A DNA stretch of 64,000 bases from an uncultured Eubacteriales bacterium (lineage in GTDB: Bacteria > Bacillota > Clostridia > Oscillospirales > Acutalibacteraceae), in NCBI GenBank assembly GCA_934511365.1, contig CAKSWC010000008.1, forward strand, positions 34,143 through 98,142. Direction: 5' to 3'. How positions within the stretch are numbered: the first letter of the stretch is position 1; each line of letters opens with the position of its first letter. Positions 1 to 9,482 of this stretch are shown here, piece after piece. The position numbers and the translations under genes are program-made. The notes below the pieces were generated by a model. It was not told the origin of the DNA, did no database searches, and worked only from the letters and a program-made list of their open reading frames with translations.

Positions 1-864
1 CTTGAAAACAAAATGGAAGCGGAAAAAATCTGTGATCAGATTCTTGTCAATATGCGCAGCCGCGTCAAGGCAGAGGCAACGAGGGTCAGCATCAAAAAAA
101 CACTTTCCGCTTCAAACGACCTTACTAACCGTGTTCAAAAATTTGTTGACTGCCGAAGCCGCGATGTCAATGTCCGTGAGCTTTTCATTGTTGAGGGTGA
201 TTCTGCTCTCGGCGCCTGCAAACAGGCGCGCGATTCCGAGTTTCAGGCGCTGATTCCCGTCAGGGGAAAAATTCTTAACTGCCTCAAATCCGAATATGAC
301 AAAATTTTCAAGAGCGAAATTATTGTTGACCTTATCCGTGTGCTCGGCTGCGGCGTTGAGGTCAAAACAAAGCACATTCCGGATAAAAATATGGTTACAT
401 TTAACATGGACAACCTGCGCTGGAGCAAGATCATCATTTGCACCGATGCCGATGTTGACGGCTATCAGATAAGAACGCTTATTTTGACAATGCTTTATCG
501 CCTTGCTCCATCGCTCATCAGCGCCGGAAAGGTGTTCATTGCCGAATCGCCGCTTTATGAAATCACAAGCGGCGATCAAACATGGTTTGCGTATACGGAA
601 AAAGAAAAAGCCGATGCAATCAATGAAATCGGAAACAAAAAGTATTCTATTCAACGCTCAAAAGGTCTTGGCGAAAACGATGCCGAGATGATGAACCTTA
701 CAACTATGAACCCGGCGACCCGCAGACTCATTAAAATTGAGCCTTCCGAAGCCGAGGCAACGGCAGAAAAATTCGACCTTTTGCTTGGTGATAATCTCGC
801 CGGCAGAAAGGATTATATTGCAAATTTCGGTCATCTGTATATTGATATGACCGATGTCAGCTGA
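1..864 (+). CDS. Type IIA topoisomerase subunit B (ParE/GyrB-like), C-terminal part
   Basis: The B subunit of a type IIA topoisomerase supplies ATP-driven strand passage with the A subunit encoded next. The frame is open from base 1, so the ATPase and transducer domains lie outside the window; what remains is the TOPRIM domain and tail. Visible motifs are VEGDSALGACKQARD (usual form EGDSAGGSAKQGRD), PVRGKILN, the metal-binding DADVDG and the late RSKGLGEN segment. The relaxed first motif resembles the divergent second topoisomerase pair of Clostridia more than classical GyrB, so I do not choose between parE and gyrB. The stop codon is 11 bases before the A subunit start, which shares its GAGGAG ribosome site region, indicating one operon. 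Confidence 0.9.
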   Translation, partial: LENKMEAEKICDQILVNMRSRVKAEATRVSIKKTLSASNDLTNRVQKFVDCRSRDVNVRELFIVEGDSALGACKQARDSEFQALIPVRGKILNCLKSEYDKIFKSEIIVDLIRVLGCGVEVKTKHIPDKNMVTFNMDNLRWSKIIICTDADVDGYQIRTLILTMLYRLAPSLISAGKVFIAESPLYEITSGDQTWFAYTEKEKADAINEIGNKKYSIQRSKGLGENDAEMMNLTTMNPATRRLIKIEPSEAEATAEKFDLLLGDNLAGRKDYIANFGHLYIDMTDVS

Positions 865-875
865 GGAGAAAATAA

Positions 876-3143
876 ATGGCAAAGAAGAAAAAGACACCTA
901 AAAAGACCAATGACATTACTGAACTGCTTGAACACGCTCACATATCCTCAGCCGGCGATATTGTTGACCAGCCGATAGTTGACGCTCTTGAAATCAACTA
1001 TATGCCATATGCCATGAGCGTTATCCTTTCAAGAGCAATTCCGGAAATTGACGGACTTAAGCCGTCGCACAGGAAGCTTCTTTATACAATGTATAAAATG
1101 AATCTCCTTTCATCCGGTAGGACAAAGTCCGCCAATATAGTGGGCCAGACAATGAGACTCAATCCTCACGGCGATGCGTCAATTTATGAAACAATGGTTC
1201 GCCTTGCGCGCGGAAACGAAACGCTTTTGTGTCCGCTTGTTGATTCAAAGGGTAACTTCGGAAAGGCATATTCGCGCGATATGCATTATGCGGCGGCAAG
1301 ATATACCGAAGCAAAGCTTGAACCGGTATGCAACGAGCTATTTCGTGATATTGACAAGAACACCGTTGACTTTGTCGATAACTATGACAGCACAACAAAG
1401 GAACCTGTTCTTCTTCCGGTAACATTTCCGTCAATACTTGCAAACGTAAGTCTCGGAATCGCCGTTGGAATGGCAAGCTCAATCTGCTCGTTCAACCTTA
1501 AAGAACTCTGTGAAACAACCATTGAGCTCATCAAAAATCAGGATTTCAACATCAGTGAAACCCTGATTGCTCCGGACTTTGTCGGCGGTGGAACAATTAT
1601 CTATGACAAGAAAGCCATTGAGGATGTCTATAACACCGGCCGCGGTTCAATTAAAGTCCGCGCAAAATACAGATATGATAAAGACTACAACTGCATTGAT
1701 ATTTATCAAATTCCGCCAACAACCACGGCTGAAGCTATAATTGATAAGATAATTGAACGCATCAAGAGCGGAACATTCAAAGAAATCAGTGATATCCGCG
1801 ATGAAACCGACAGACAGGGACTTAAAATTACCGTTGACCTCAAAAGGGGAGTTGATCCGGAAAAGCTTATGCAGAAGCTTTATAAATCAACGCCGCTTGA
1901 GGATTCTTTTTCCTGCAACTTCAATGTTCTTATCAACGGCTACCCAAAAGTCCTCTCCGTCAGAGAAATTCTCATTGAATGGATAAGGTTCAGAGGCAAG
2001 TGCGTTTTTCGGCGCATCAGTTTTGACCTTGAAAAGGCGAAAGACAGACTGCATTTGCTTAAAGGTCTTGAAAAAATTCTTCTCGATATTGACAAGGCAA
2101 TCGCCGTTATCAGAAACACCGAGGAGGAGAGTGAGGTTGTTCCGAATCTCATGATTGAGTTCGGAATTGACAAAACGCAGGCGGAATATGTTGCTGAAAT
2201 TAAGCTGCGCCATCTTAACCGTGAATATATTCTCAAACGCCTCAAGGATATTGATAACCTGACAGCATCTATTGCCGACATGGAGGATACTCTTTCGAGC
2301 AAAGCAAAAATCAGAAAAGTTATAATCAAAGAACTTGAGGAGGTTATCAAGAAATACTCAATCGAAAGGCGCAGCGATATTCTCTATGCGTCCGAAATTG
2401 AGGAAAACGAGCAGGAGGAGGAAATTCCTGATTACCCCGTTACCGTTTTCTTTACCCGTGACGGATATTTCAAAAAGATTACTCCGCAGTCACTCAGGAT
2501 GAGCGGTGAACAGAAGCTCAAAGAGGGCGATGAAATCATCCTTCAGACCGAAACAACAAACGCAAAGGAAATTCTTTTCTTTACGGACAGTCATCAGGTT
2601 TATAAGGCAAAAATGAATGACTTTGCCGACACAAAGGCAAGTGTTCTCGGCGATTACGTTGCCTCCAAACTTTCAATGGATGAGGGTGAAAACGCCGTTT
2701 TTGCCGCGGTTTTGAATAATGGCTACGAGGGCTATATGCTTTTTGTTTTTGAAAACGGAAAGGCCGCAAAGGTCAACCTTTCATCATACGCAACAAAAGC
2801 TAACCGCAAAAAGCTTATCAAGGCCTATTGCGACAAATCGCCGCTTGTTCAAATTCTGAAGCTTGACGAGGACAAAGAACTTGTTATTGAAACAACCGCC
2901 GGCCGCTACCTTCTTTTTGACACCGCGCTCATTTCTCCTAAAGCAATGAAAGACACCCAAGGCGTTGCCTGCATGACGCTCAAAAAGAGCAACAGAATTT
3001 CTCTAGTCCGCGATTACAAAGAAGGTGAATTTGTCAAGCCGTATCGCTATAAATCAAAAAATCTGCCCTCAACCGGTGCGCTTCTCAGCACAGAGGACGC
3101 AGCTCTCAAAAACAATATTCAGTTTGAGGGCTTTGGGGAATAA
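876..3143 (+). CDS. Type IIA topoisomerase subunit A (ParC/GyrA-like)
   Basis: This is the breakage-reunion subunit that forms the covalent tyrosyl-DNA bond. The product has 755 residues, shorter than typical GyrA (over 800). After a lysine-rich start, the winged-helix/tower region carries AARYTEAKL with the catalytic Tyr143. The quinolone-determining segment reads NPHGDASIYET, so the position of E. coli GyrA Ser83 is Ala101 and that of Asp87 is Glu105. No GyrA-box (QRRGGKG type) is visible in the C-terminal beta-pinwheel region, which favours a ParC-like decatenase over a supercoiling gyrase. AGGAG precedes the ATG at good spacing. Paired with the upstream B subunit. Confidence 0.9.
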   Translation: MAKKKKTPKKTNDITELLEHAHISSAGDIVDQPIVDALEINYMPYAMSVILSRAIPEIDGLKPSHRKLLYTMYKMNLLSSGRTKSANIVGQTMRLNPHGDASIYETMVRLARGNETLLCPLVDSKGNFGKAYSRDMHYAAARYTEAKLEPVCNELFRDIDKNTVDFVDNYDSTTKEPVLLPVTFPSILANVSLGIAVGMASSICSFNLKELCETTIELIKNQDFNISETLIAPDFVGGGTIIYDKKAIEDVYNTGRGSIKVRAKYRYDKDYNCIDIYQIPPTTTAEAIIDKIIERIKSGTFKEISDIRDETDRQGLKITVDLKRGVDPEKLMQKLYKSTPLEDSFSCNFNVLINGYPKVLSVREILIEWIRFRGKCVFRRISFDLEKAKDRLHLLKGLEKILLDIDKAIAVIRNTEEESEVVPNLMIEFGIDKTQAEYVAEIKLRHLNREYILKRLKDIDNLTASIADMEDTLSSKAKIRKVIIKELEEVIKKYSIERRSDILYASEIEENEQEEEIPDYPVTVFFTRDGYFKKITPQSLRMSGEQKLKEGDEIILQTETTNAKEILFFTDSHQVYKAKMNDFADTKASVLGDYVASKLSMDEGENAVFAAVLNNGYEGYMLFVFENGKAAKVNLSSYATKANRKKLIKAYCDKSPLVQILKLDEDKELVIETTAGRYLLFDTALISPKAMKDTQGVACMTLKKSNRISLVRDYKEGEFVKPYRYKSKNLPSTGALLSTEDAALKNNIQFEGFGE

Positions 3144-3175
3144 AAATGCAGGCTGTGGTTGTTCACAGCCTGCAT
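3141..3175 (-). terminator. Intrinsic terminator of rnhA
   Basis: A perfect 12-bp inverted repeat (3146-3157 and 3164-3175) has a 6-base loop. Read on the minus strand it is followed by a T-run (complement of 3141-3146). It lies between the convergent topoisomerase and rnhA genes; the plus-strand side lacks a clear T-run. Confidence 0.75.
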
Positions 3176-3183
3176 AATTAATG

Positions 3184-3621
3184 TTATTGAAATTTTTGGC
3201 TTTGAGCCACCGCAAGATTGTCGCAGCGTTCGTTTTCCGGGTGGCCGGCGTGGCCTTTTATCCATTTTATCGTAACAACGTGATTGTCGATAAGCATGAG
3301 CAGTTCATCCCAAAGTTCGGGATTGAGCGCAGGCTTTTTGTTCTTTTTGCGCCAATTATTAGCTTTCCAGCCCCTTGCCCAGCCAAGATTGATTCCATCG
3401 GAAACATATTTTGAGTCGGTTATGACCGTAACCTTGCATTTTTCCTTGAGTGCCTTTAATCCCTCAATGACGGCGGTCAGCTCCATGCGATTGTTGGTAG
3501 TGTTTTTTTCACCGCCGGAAAGTTCTTTGCGCCTGCCGTTATAATCAAGAATTGTTCCCCAACCTCCCGGGCCGGGATTTCCCGAACAGGCGCCGTCAGT
3601 AAAAATCGTAACTTCTTTCAT
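3184..3621 (-). CDS. rnhA: Ribonuclease HI
   Basis: RNase HI degrades the RNA strand of RNA-DNA hybrids in the cytoplasm (R-loops, primer remnants). The 145-residue product is the single-domain bacterial size. It starts with FTDGACSGNPGPGGWG, and the acidic catalytic set is visible as Asp9, Glu47 (NNRMELTA), Asp69 (ITDSKYV) and Asp134, with His124 in the WIKGHAGH loop. The basic handle segment GWKANNWRKKNKKP is present. It is transcribed against the topoisomerase pair and ends at a hairpin terminator. A second RNase H (rnhB) lies in this window near 55 kb. Confidence 0.95.
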   Translation of the reverse strand: MKEVTIFTDGACSGNPGPGGWGTILDYNGRRKELSGGEKNTTNNRMELTAVIEGLKALKEKCKVTVITDSKYVSDGINLGWARGWKANNWRKKNKKPALNPELWDELLMLIDNHVVTIKWIKGHAGHPENERCDNLAVAQSQKFQ

Positions 3622-3781
3622 TTCTTACCTCGCCTTTAAGTTTCATAAATAGTACCACAATCATGTTCTTTTATCAAGAGGTGTCTATGTTCTTTTTCGC
3701 CTGTCAATAATCATTTTGCAAAGACCGGTCCGATTGACGGGAATAATTTGATAAACATTGTGTTAATATGCCGCGCTTTTC

Positions 3782-3810
3782 TTGACACCATAGTAAAAAA
3801 ATAGTAAAAT
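3782..3810 (+). promoter_or_regulatory. Sigma-A type promoter for the RNase J operon
   Basis: TTGACA (3782-3787) and TAAAAT (3805-3810) are separated by exactly 17 bases. The promoter lies 86 bases before the RNase J start in the 275-base gap after rnhA. Confidence 0.75.
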
Positions 3811-3896
3811 ATTCTGTAAATATCAATGTAACTATATTGCGGATTTTTTCGATTTTACATATAAATATAATTTTTAAGGAGTGTATGTTCTGACAT

Positions 3897-5672
3897 ATGA
3901 ATGAAAAAAATACCTCGGCCGTTAAAACGGTCAACAAAACAAATAAAGCTAAAAAGAATCAAAAATTTTATTATTATAAAAAGAAAAAGACCCCAAAAAA
4001 GAAAACGGAACCCACCAAACCGATTAAAGTCTCTTTCCTCGGCGGCATCAACGAAGTCGGAAAGAATATGACCGTCTTTGAATATGACGGTGATATGCTT
4101 ATCGTTGACTGCGGTCTTGCTTTTCCGGATGAGGATATGCTCGGAATCGACCTCGTTATTCCGGATTTTACCTATGTCACCTCCAATGTTGACAGGGTAA
4201 AAGGTATCGTTATCACACACGGACATGAAGATCACATCGGTGCTCTTGCATATCTTCTTAAAAGCTGTAATGTTCCCGTATACAGCACAAGGCTCACAAA
4301 CGGGCTTATTGAAGGCAAGCTGCGTGAACATGGACTGCTTGAAAAAGCGAAGCTCAATGTTGCCGCTCCCGGAGACCATATAACACTCGGAAAATTTGAT
4401 GTTGAATTTATCCATGTCAACCATTCGATTCCCGATGCCGTTGGTTTTGCAATCAAATGCGCGGGCGGAACGGTTGTTCACACAGGAGACTTCAAAATTG
4501 ACAGTACACCCGTTGACGGCGGAATGATTGACCTTGCCCGTTTCGGCCAGCTTGGAAATGAGGGCGTTCTCTGTATGCTTTCAGACTCAACTAATGCCGA
4601 ACGTCCCGGCTTTACCCAGAGCGAACACAAGGTCGGCGAATCGTTTGAAATGCTCTTCAGAAAGGCCGGAAACAGGAGGATAATTGTTGCAACCTTTGCT
4701 TCCAACATTCACCGCGTTCAGCAGATTATTGACGTTGCCGAAAGTTTGGGAAGAAAAGTTGCTCTCTCCGGCCGCAGCCTTGAAAATGTTGTGGCAGTAA
4801 GCCGCGACCTCGGTTACCTCAGAGTACCCGAAGGTGTTCTCATTGACCTTGACCTAATTAACAAGTACAGCCCAAGCGAGCTGGTACTCATCACAACCGG
4901 CAGTCAAGGCGAACCCATGTCCGCACTGACAAGAATGGCTTTTTCCGACCACAGAAAGGTCAACATCAGCCCCAACGATTATGTTATTATTTCCGCAACT
5001 CCGATTCCGGGCAACGAGAAAACTGTCAGCCGCGTTATTAATGAGCTGATGAAGCTTGGAGCCGAAGTTGTTTATGAAAAAATGTATGACGTTCACGTTT
5101 CCGGCCACGCTTGCAGCGAGGAGCTCAAGCTTATGCTCGGAATTGTTAAACCGAAGTATTTCATTCCTGTTCACGGTGAGCAAAAGCACCTTCAAAAGCA
5201 CGCAAACCTTGCCGTTTCAATGGGTATGGACAGAAAAAACATTGTTATTGTTGAAAATGGCGCAAGCTTTGAAATAACCGGAAAGTCAATCAAAAAGGCC
5301 GCAAACGTGCCAGCCGGACAGGTATTTGTTGACGGACTCGGTGTCGGCGATGTTGGAAGCATTGTTATTCGGGACAGAAAACACCTTGCGGAGGACGGCA
5401 TAATAATTGTTGTTGCCGCAATCGACAGTGCGAGTCATATGCTGATTTCCGGCCCGGACGTTGTTTCAAGAGGTTTTGTTTTCGTTCGGGAAGCGGAGGA
5501 ACTGATGGAGGAGGCGCGTATGACAGCCACCAACACCATTACCCGCTGCTTTGACCGTAATATCCGCGAATGGGGAACAATTAAAAGCAGAATACGCGAT
5601 GACGTTTCAAAACTGATGTATGAGCGCACAAAGCGCAGTCCGATGATTCTGCCGATCCTTATGGAGATCTAA
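3897..5672 (+). CDS. rnj: Ribonuclease J
   Basis: RNase J is the Firmicute 5'-3' exo/endoribonuclease of mRNA decay and rRNA maturation. The product has 591 residues: a lysine-rich extension (about 1-42, with a KKKK stretch), then the metallo-beta-lactamase core with FLGGINEVGKN and the zinc motif HGHEDH at 108-113, then the beta-CASP and C-terminal domains with SGHACSEELK and FIPVHGEQKH. Without the extension the length matches B. subtilis RNase J1. The best ribosome site (AAGGAG, 3876-3881) is 15 bases before this ATG, which is long; an in-frame ATG closer to it at 3885 runs straight into a stop. Two bases separate it from the next gene, giving an operon that continues to tilS and probably beyond. 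Confidence 0.95.
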   Translation: MNEKNTSAVKTVNKTNKAKKNQKFYYYKKKKTPKKKTEPTKPIKVSFLGGINEVGKNMTVFEYDGDMLIVDCGLAFPDEDMLGIDLVIPDFTYVTSNVDRVKGIVITHGHEDHIGALAYLLKSCNVPVYSTRLTNGLIEGKLREHGLLEKAKLNVAAPGDHITLGKFDVEFIHVNHSIPDAVGFAIKCAGGTVVHTGDFKIDSTPVDGGMIDLARFGQLGNEGVLCMLSDSTNAERPGFTQSEHKVGESFEMLFRKAGNRRIIVATFASNIHRVQQIIDVAESLGRKVALSGRSLENVVAVSRDLGYLRVPEGVLIDLDLINKYSPSELVLITTGSQGEPMSALTRMAFSDHRKVNISPNDYVIISATPIPGNEKTVSRVINELMKLGAEVVYEKMYDVHVSGHACSEELKLMLGIVKPKYFIPVHGEQKHLQKHANLAVSMGMDRKNIVIVENGASFEITGKSIKKAANVPAGQVFVDGLGVGDVGSIVIRDRKHLAEDGIIIVVAAIDSASHMLISGPDVVSRGFVFVREAEELMEEARMTATNTITRCFDRNIREWGTIKSRIRDDVSKLMYERTKRSPMILPILMEI

Positions 5673-5674
5673 AA

Positions 5675-7651
5675 ATGAAAAAACTTTGGAGAAAATTTGA
5701 CACTTCGATCGTTTCATTCCTGATTGCGAGCTTTTGCGTTATTGCGACGTTCTTTCTGAGCGTTCCGCTCGCTTTGAGTGAATGCGCTCTTTTTGTCATT
5801 TTGTTCATCGTTAAATGGCAATATCAAAAACGTGTTAAGCAAAAGCTTCTCTATCAGGTCAACACCGTTGCCGATGAGCTTGACTTTGAGCGCGGCGAAG
5901 CTTTCAAAAAGTTGAGCGTTGCCTGTGCCGTTATTGAAAAGGACGGCCTTATTGTCTGGATCAATGACAGCTTTAAAAACAGCTTTTCGATTAATGAGAA
6001 AACACCGGTCTGCAATATCAGAACGGTTCTCAAAAGGGATGGTTCGATTGACCGCCTCATTGATGGAAAGGGCTTTAAAATTAAGGTCAATTCTCAGTAT
6101 TTTGCCGTATACTCAAGCGAAATGAAGGTTGACGATGAGGAACTTTATCTTCTCTATTTCTTTGATGAAACAAAGCTGCGCATCACGGAAAAGGAATATT
6201 ATGACTCGCGTCCTTCTCTTATGCTCAGTGTTATCGACAATGCCAACGAAATATATCAGAGCTTTAAGGAAAGCGACGCGGCTTCAATCTTTAGCCGCAT
6301 TGAACAGGAAATTGATAACTGGGTGACCTCATACGGCGGTCTTTGCAGAAAGTATTCAACGACCAGAATGCTCTTTTTTGTTGAGGAGCGCTCTCTCCAG
6401 AAAATGATTGCCGATAAGTTTTCAATTCTTGAAACAATACGCCAGATGAGCTATGACGGAAAAAACTGCGGTGTAACTCTTTCAATAGGCGTTGGAAAGG
6501 AAGCAACGCTCAACGCTTCAAACGAGTCTGCGAAGCAGGCGCTTGATATGGCACAGAGCCGCGGCGGTGACCAGGTTGCAATTCGTCATGACGCACAGTA
6601 TAAGTTCTTTGGCGGCGTTTCCGCCGGGTTTGAAAAGCGGAATAAGGTTAAAACACGTCTCATCTCGCGCTCCATTGCAACGATTATTAATGACAGTGAT
6701 AATATTCTTATCATGGGTCACCGTTTTTCGGACTTTGATGCCTTTGGTGCAGCTGTCGGAATGTATGCGATAGCTTCACATTTTTCAAAAAAAGCGAACA
6801 TTGTTATTGACACTGATACCACGCTCGCTTTGCCGCTTGTCAATGCATTCAGAACGCATTTTTCTTCCGATGTTCTTGTCAAGCCGGAAAGAGCACGCTA
6901 TATGATGGGCGAAAACACACTGCTTGTTGTTGTTGATACGCACAAGAAGGATTTCTGCGAGGCACCGGAGCTTGTTGATGCCGCAAATAAGATTATGGTT
7001 ATCGACCACCACCGAAAGTCTGTCGGTTTCATTGAAAACACGGTTATGTTCTATCATGTTCCAACGGCGTCCTCTGCTTGCGAGATGATTTCAGAGGTGT
7101 GCGAATATGTTGATACCGCTCCGTTTATTGATAAATTTACCGCAGAAGCGCTTCTTGCCGGAATTTCGCTCGATACGAGAAACTTCATTATCCGAACCGG
7201 AGTGAGAACATTTGAGGCCGCAGCATATCTGCGCTCAAGATCGGCAAGCCCGCTTGAGGTTAAAAAGTTTTTTGCAAACGATATGGATGTTTTCCATCTG
7301 CGCAACGCTGTGATAGATAATTCTCACATCTATGAACGCGGCTTTGCAATCTCATTTGCTGAATTCAAAAGCAGGAACATTCGGCTCATCACCTCACAGG
7401 CGGCTGATGAAATGCTCAATGTTGAGGGCGTCAGAGCATCATTTGTTTTGTTTGAAACGCCCGGAATAATCAATATTTCGGCAAGGTCATACGGAGAAGT
7501 CAATGTTCAGCTTATTATGGAGATACTCGGCGGAGGTGGTCATCAGACCATGGCAGCCTGCCAGCTTCCGGGACTTACGGTTGACGAAGCAACAGAACAT
7601 CTCAAAAAAGCTATTGATAAATATATTACAGATACAACGGAGGTTAAATGA
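5675..7651 (+). CDS. gdpP: Cyclic-di-AMP phosphodiesterase GdpP
   Basis: GdpP is a membrane-anchored enzyme that hydrolyses c-di-AMP to pApA and so affects potassium, osmotic and cell-wall homeostasis. The 658-residue layout is standard: two N-terminal membrane segments (about 10-50), a PAS-like domain, a degenerate GGDEF (SRGGDQ), then the DHH domain with GHRFSDFDAFGAAVG and VIDHHRK, and the DHHA1 domain ending in GGGGHQTMAA. The gene starts 2 bases after RNase J and its stop overlaps the L9 start region. The order gdpP-rplI-dnaC is the classic Firmicute arrangement. Confidence 0.96.
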   Translation: MKKLWRKFDTSIVSFLIASFCVIATFFLSVPLALSECALFVILFIVKWQYQKRVKQKLLYQVNTVADELDFERGEAFKKLSVACAVIEKDGLIVWINDSFKNSFSINEKTPVCNIRTVLKRDGSIDRLIDGKGFKIKVNSQYFAVYSSEMKVDDEELYLLYFFDETKLRITEKEYYDSRPSLMLSVIDNANEIYQSFKESDAASIFSRIEQEIDNWVTSYGGLCRKYSTTRMLFFVEERSLQKMIADKFSILETIRQMSYDGKNCGVTLSIGVGKEATLNASNESAKQALDMAQSRGGDQVAIRHDAQYKFFGGVSAGFEKRNKVKTRLISRSIATIINDSDNILIMGHRFSDFDAFGAAVGMYAIASHFSKKANIVIDTDTTLALPLVNAFRTHFSSDVLVKPERARYMMGENTLLVVVDTHKKDFCEAPELVDAANKIMVIDHHRKSVGFIENTVMFYHVPTASSACEMISEVCEYVDTAPFIDKFTAEALLAGISLDTRNFIIRTGVRTFEAAAYLRSRSASPLEVKKFFANDMDVFHLRNAVIDNSHIYERGFAISFAEFKSRNIRLITSQAADEMLNVEGVRASFVLFETPGIINISARSYGEVNVQLIMEILGGGGHQTMAACQLPGLTVDEATEHLKKAIDKYITDTTEVK

Positions 7652-8091
7652 TGAAAGTTATTTTAAAACAGGACGTTAAAGGTCTCGGAAAAAAGGGAGA
7701 ACTTGTCAACGCATCTGACGGTTACGCCAGAAACTTCCTTTTCCCAAAGGGACTTGCGGCCGAAGCAAACGCTCAGGCAATGTCTGAGTTTAAAAATAAG
7801 CAGCAGGCCGAAAAATACAGAATTGACACCGAAACCGCAGCAGCAAAAGCAGCTGCCGAAAGAGTTTCCGGAAAGACCATTCATATCACGGCAAAGGCCG
7901 GCCAGAACGGAAAACTTTTCGGCTCGGTAACATCAAAGGAGATTGCAGAAAAAGTCAAAGCCGAATTCGGCATTGAAACCGACAAGAGAAAAATCATTGT
8001 TGACGATATCAAGCAGTTCGGCACCTATGAGTTTGAAATCAAGCTTTATCAGGGAATTTCCGCAAAACTTTATGTAATGGTTGGTGAATAA
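7651..8091 (+). CDS. rplI: 50S ribosomal protein L9
   Basis: L9 binds 23S rRNA at the L1-stalk base of the large subunit. The product (146 residues) has the canonical start MKVILKQDVKGLGKKGE and the N-domain signature SDGYARNFLFPKG, a long alanine/lysine-rich connecting helix and a C-domain. Two ATGs occur in tandem (7648 and 7651); the second is chosen because GGAGG (7639-7643) is then 7 bases away and the protein begins with the family-typical MKVIL. The first ATG overlaps the gdpP stop. Confidence 0.96.
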   Translation: MKVILKQDVKGLGKKGELVNASDGYARNFLFPKGLAAEANAQAMSEFKNKQQAEKYRIDTETAAAKAAAERVSGKTIHITAKAGQNGKLFGSVTSKEIAEKVKAEFGIETDKRKIIVDDIKQFGTYEFEIKLYQGISAKLYVMVGE

Positions 8092-8093
8092 TC

Positions 8094-9482
8094 ATGCCAT
8101 CACCCGGAAACATTATCAGCCTTGACGATGTTAATATTCCCTTCAGCCTTGAGGCCGAACAGGCTGTTCTCGGCAGTGTTCTCAGCGAGCCGGACTGCCT
8201 GTCTCAGGTTATGGTGATTGTCAAGCCTGAATATTTCTATATGCCTGCTCATAGGGCAATCTTCATCATTATGCAGGAGATTGATGCCTCTGGCGGGAAA
8301 ATTGACCCTCTGATTGTTCTTGAAAAACTTAAGGCGGACAAAGTGTATGACGATGCAGGCGGAAAGAACTATCTCTATCAGCTTGCTCAATCCGTTCCTT
8401 CAACCGAAAATGTTGAAAGCTACTGTAAAATCGTTAAGGAAAAGTTTTACATACGTTCGCTCATCAATGTTTCAAAGGATATTATTGAGGAAGCGTCCTC
8501 AACGGAAAATTCGGCGGATTTGCTGCTTGATTCCGCTGAACAAAAAATATATGACATCCGTCAGGGTAAGGTCACCAGAGGCCCGACCAAAATCGGCGAT
8601 ATAATCGTTAACGAAGTTTATACAAAGCTTCAACAGCTGAGCTCTGCCGATAGAGACAAGTATAAAGGCTATACCACCGGCTTCACTGACCTTGACAAGG
8701 CGATAACCGGTCTCAACCGTTCGGACCTTGTGATTATCGGTGCTCGCCCGGCGATGGGCAAAACGAGTCTTGCGCTGAATATTGCACGCAACACAGCCAT
8801 GGTCGGAAAAAAGAAGGTTCTGTTCTTTTCCTTGGAAATGACAAAAGAGCAGCTTGCCCAGCGTGTCCTTGCAACCGAAGCCAGGGTTGAAAGCACCAAA
8901 ATGAGAACAGGCAATCTGAGCGGTGAGGAGTGGGGCAGGCTTGCAACCGCCGCCGCAATGCTCAGCAACTGTGAACTTTATTTTGACGATACTTCCAACA
9001 TGACCGTTCCGGAGATGAAATCAAGGGTTCGCCGTTTGCGTGACGTTGACGCCGTCTTTGTGGACTATCTTCAGCTTATGAAAAGCGGAACAAGAGTTGA
9101 AAGCCGCGTTCAGGAGGTTTCAGAAATTACCCGTAATCTTAAGCTTATGGCGAAGGATCTCAATATTCCGATTGTTGTTCTTGCTCAGCTCGCAAGAGCG
9201 ACTGAGGCGAGAGGAAAGTCTCACAGGCCGCAGCTTTCAGACCTGCGTGAATCCGGTTCAATCGAACAGGACGCCGATATTGTCATAATGCTTTACCGCG
9301 ATGAGTATTACACCGATACTCAGGATTCGGACGGTGCTGCGCAAGAGGAAGTCAAGGCGGTTAATGAGGCCGAGTTCATTATTTCCAAAAACAGACACGG
9401 CCCAACAAATACCGTAAAAGTTGCGTGGAACGGTGATTACACGCTGTTCACAAATTTGGAGACACTGAGAAATGATATGTAA
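8094..9482 (+). CDS. dnaC: Replicative DNA helicase (DnaB family)
   Basis: This is the hexameric 5'-3' helicase that unwinds the fork; in Firmicutes the dnaB-type helicase is called DnaC. The 462-residue product has the N-terminal helical domain (PFSLEAEQAVLGSVL), the RecA-like motor with Walker A GARPAMGKT at 216-223, Walker B around VFVDYLQLM, and the DLRESGSIEQDAD segment. There is no intein. The start is 2 bases after rplI, with GGTGA as ribosome site inside the rplI end. Confidence 0.96.
   Translation: MPSPGNIISLDDVNIPFSLEAEQAVLGSVLSEPDCLSQVMVIVKPEYFYMPAHRAIFIIMQEIDASGGKIDPLIVLEKLKADKVYDDAGGKNYLYQLAQSVPSTENVESYCKIVKEKFYIRSLINVSKDIIEEASSTENSADLLLDSAEQKIYDIRQGKVTRGPTKIGDIIVNEVYTKLQQLSSADRDKYKGYTTGFTDLDKAITGLNRSDLVIIGARPAMGKTSLALNIARNTAMVGKKKVLFFSLEMTKEQLAQRVLATEARVESTKMRTGNLSGEEWGRLATAAAMLSNCELYFDDTSNMTVPEMKSRVRRLRDVDAVFVDYLQLMKSGTRVESRVQEVSEITRNLKLMAKDLNIPIVVLAQLARATEARGKSHRPQLSDLRESGSIEQDADIVIMLYRDEYYTDTQDSDGAAQEEVKAVNEAEFIISKNRHGPTNTVKVAWNGDYTLFTNLETLRNDM

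Noticed and set aside
3855..4481. A 208-codon minus-strand frame opposite the RNase J start
   Set aside because: Antisense to a gene with certain identity; it would overlap the RNase J ribosome site.
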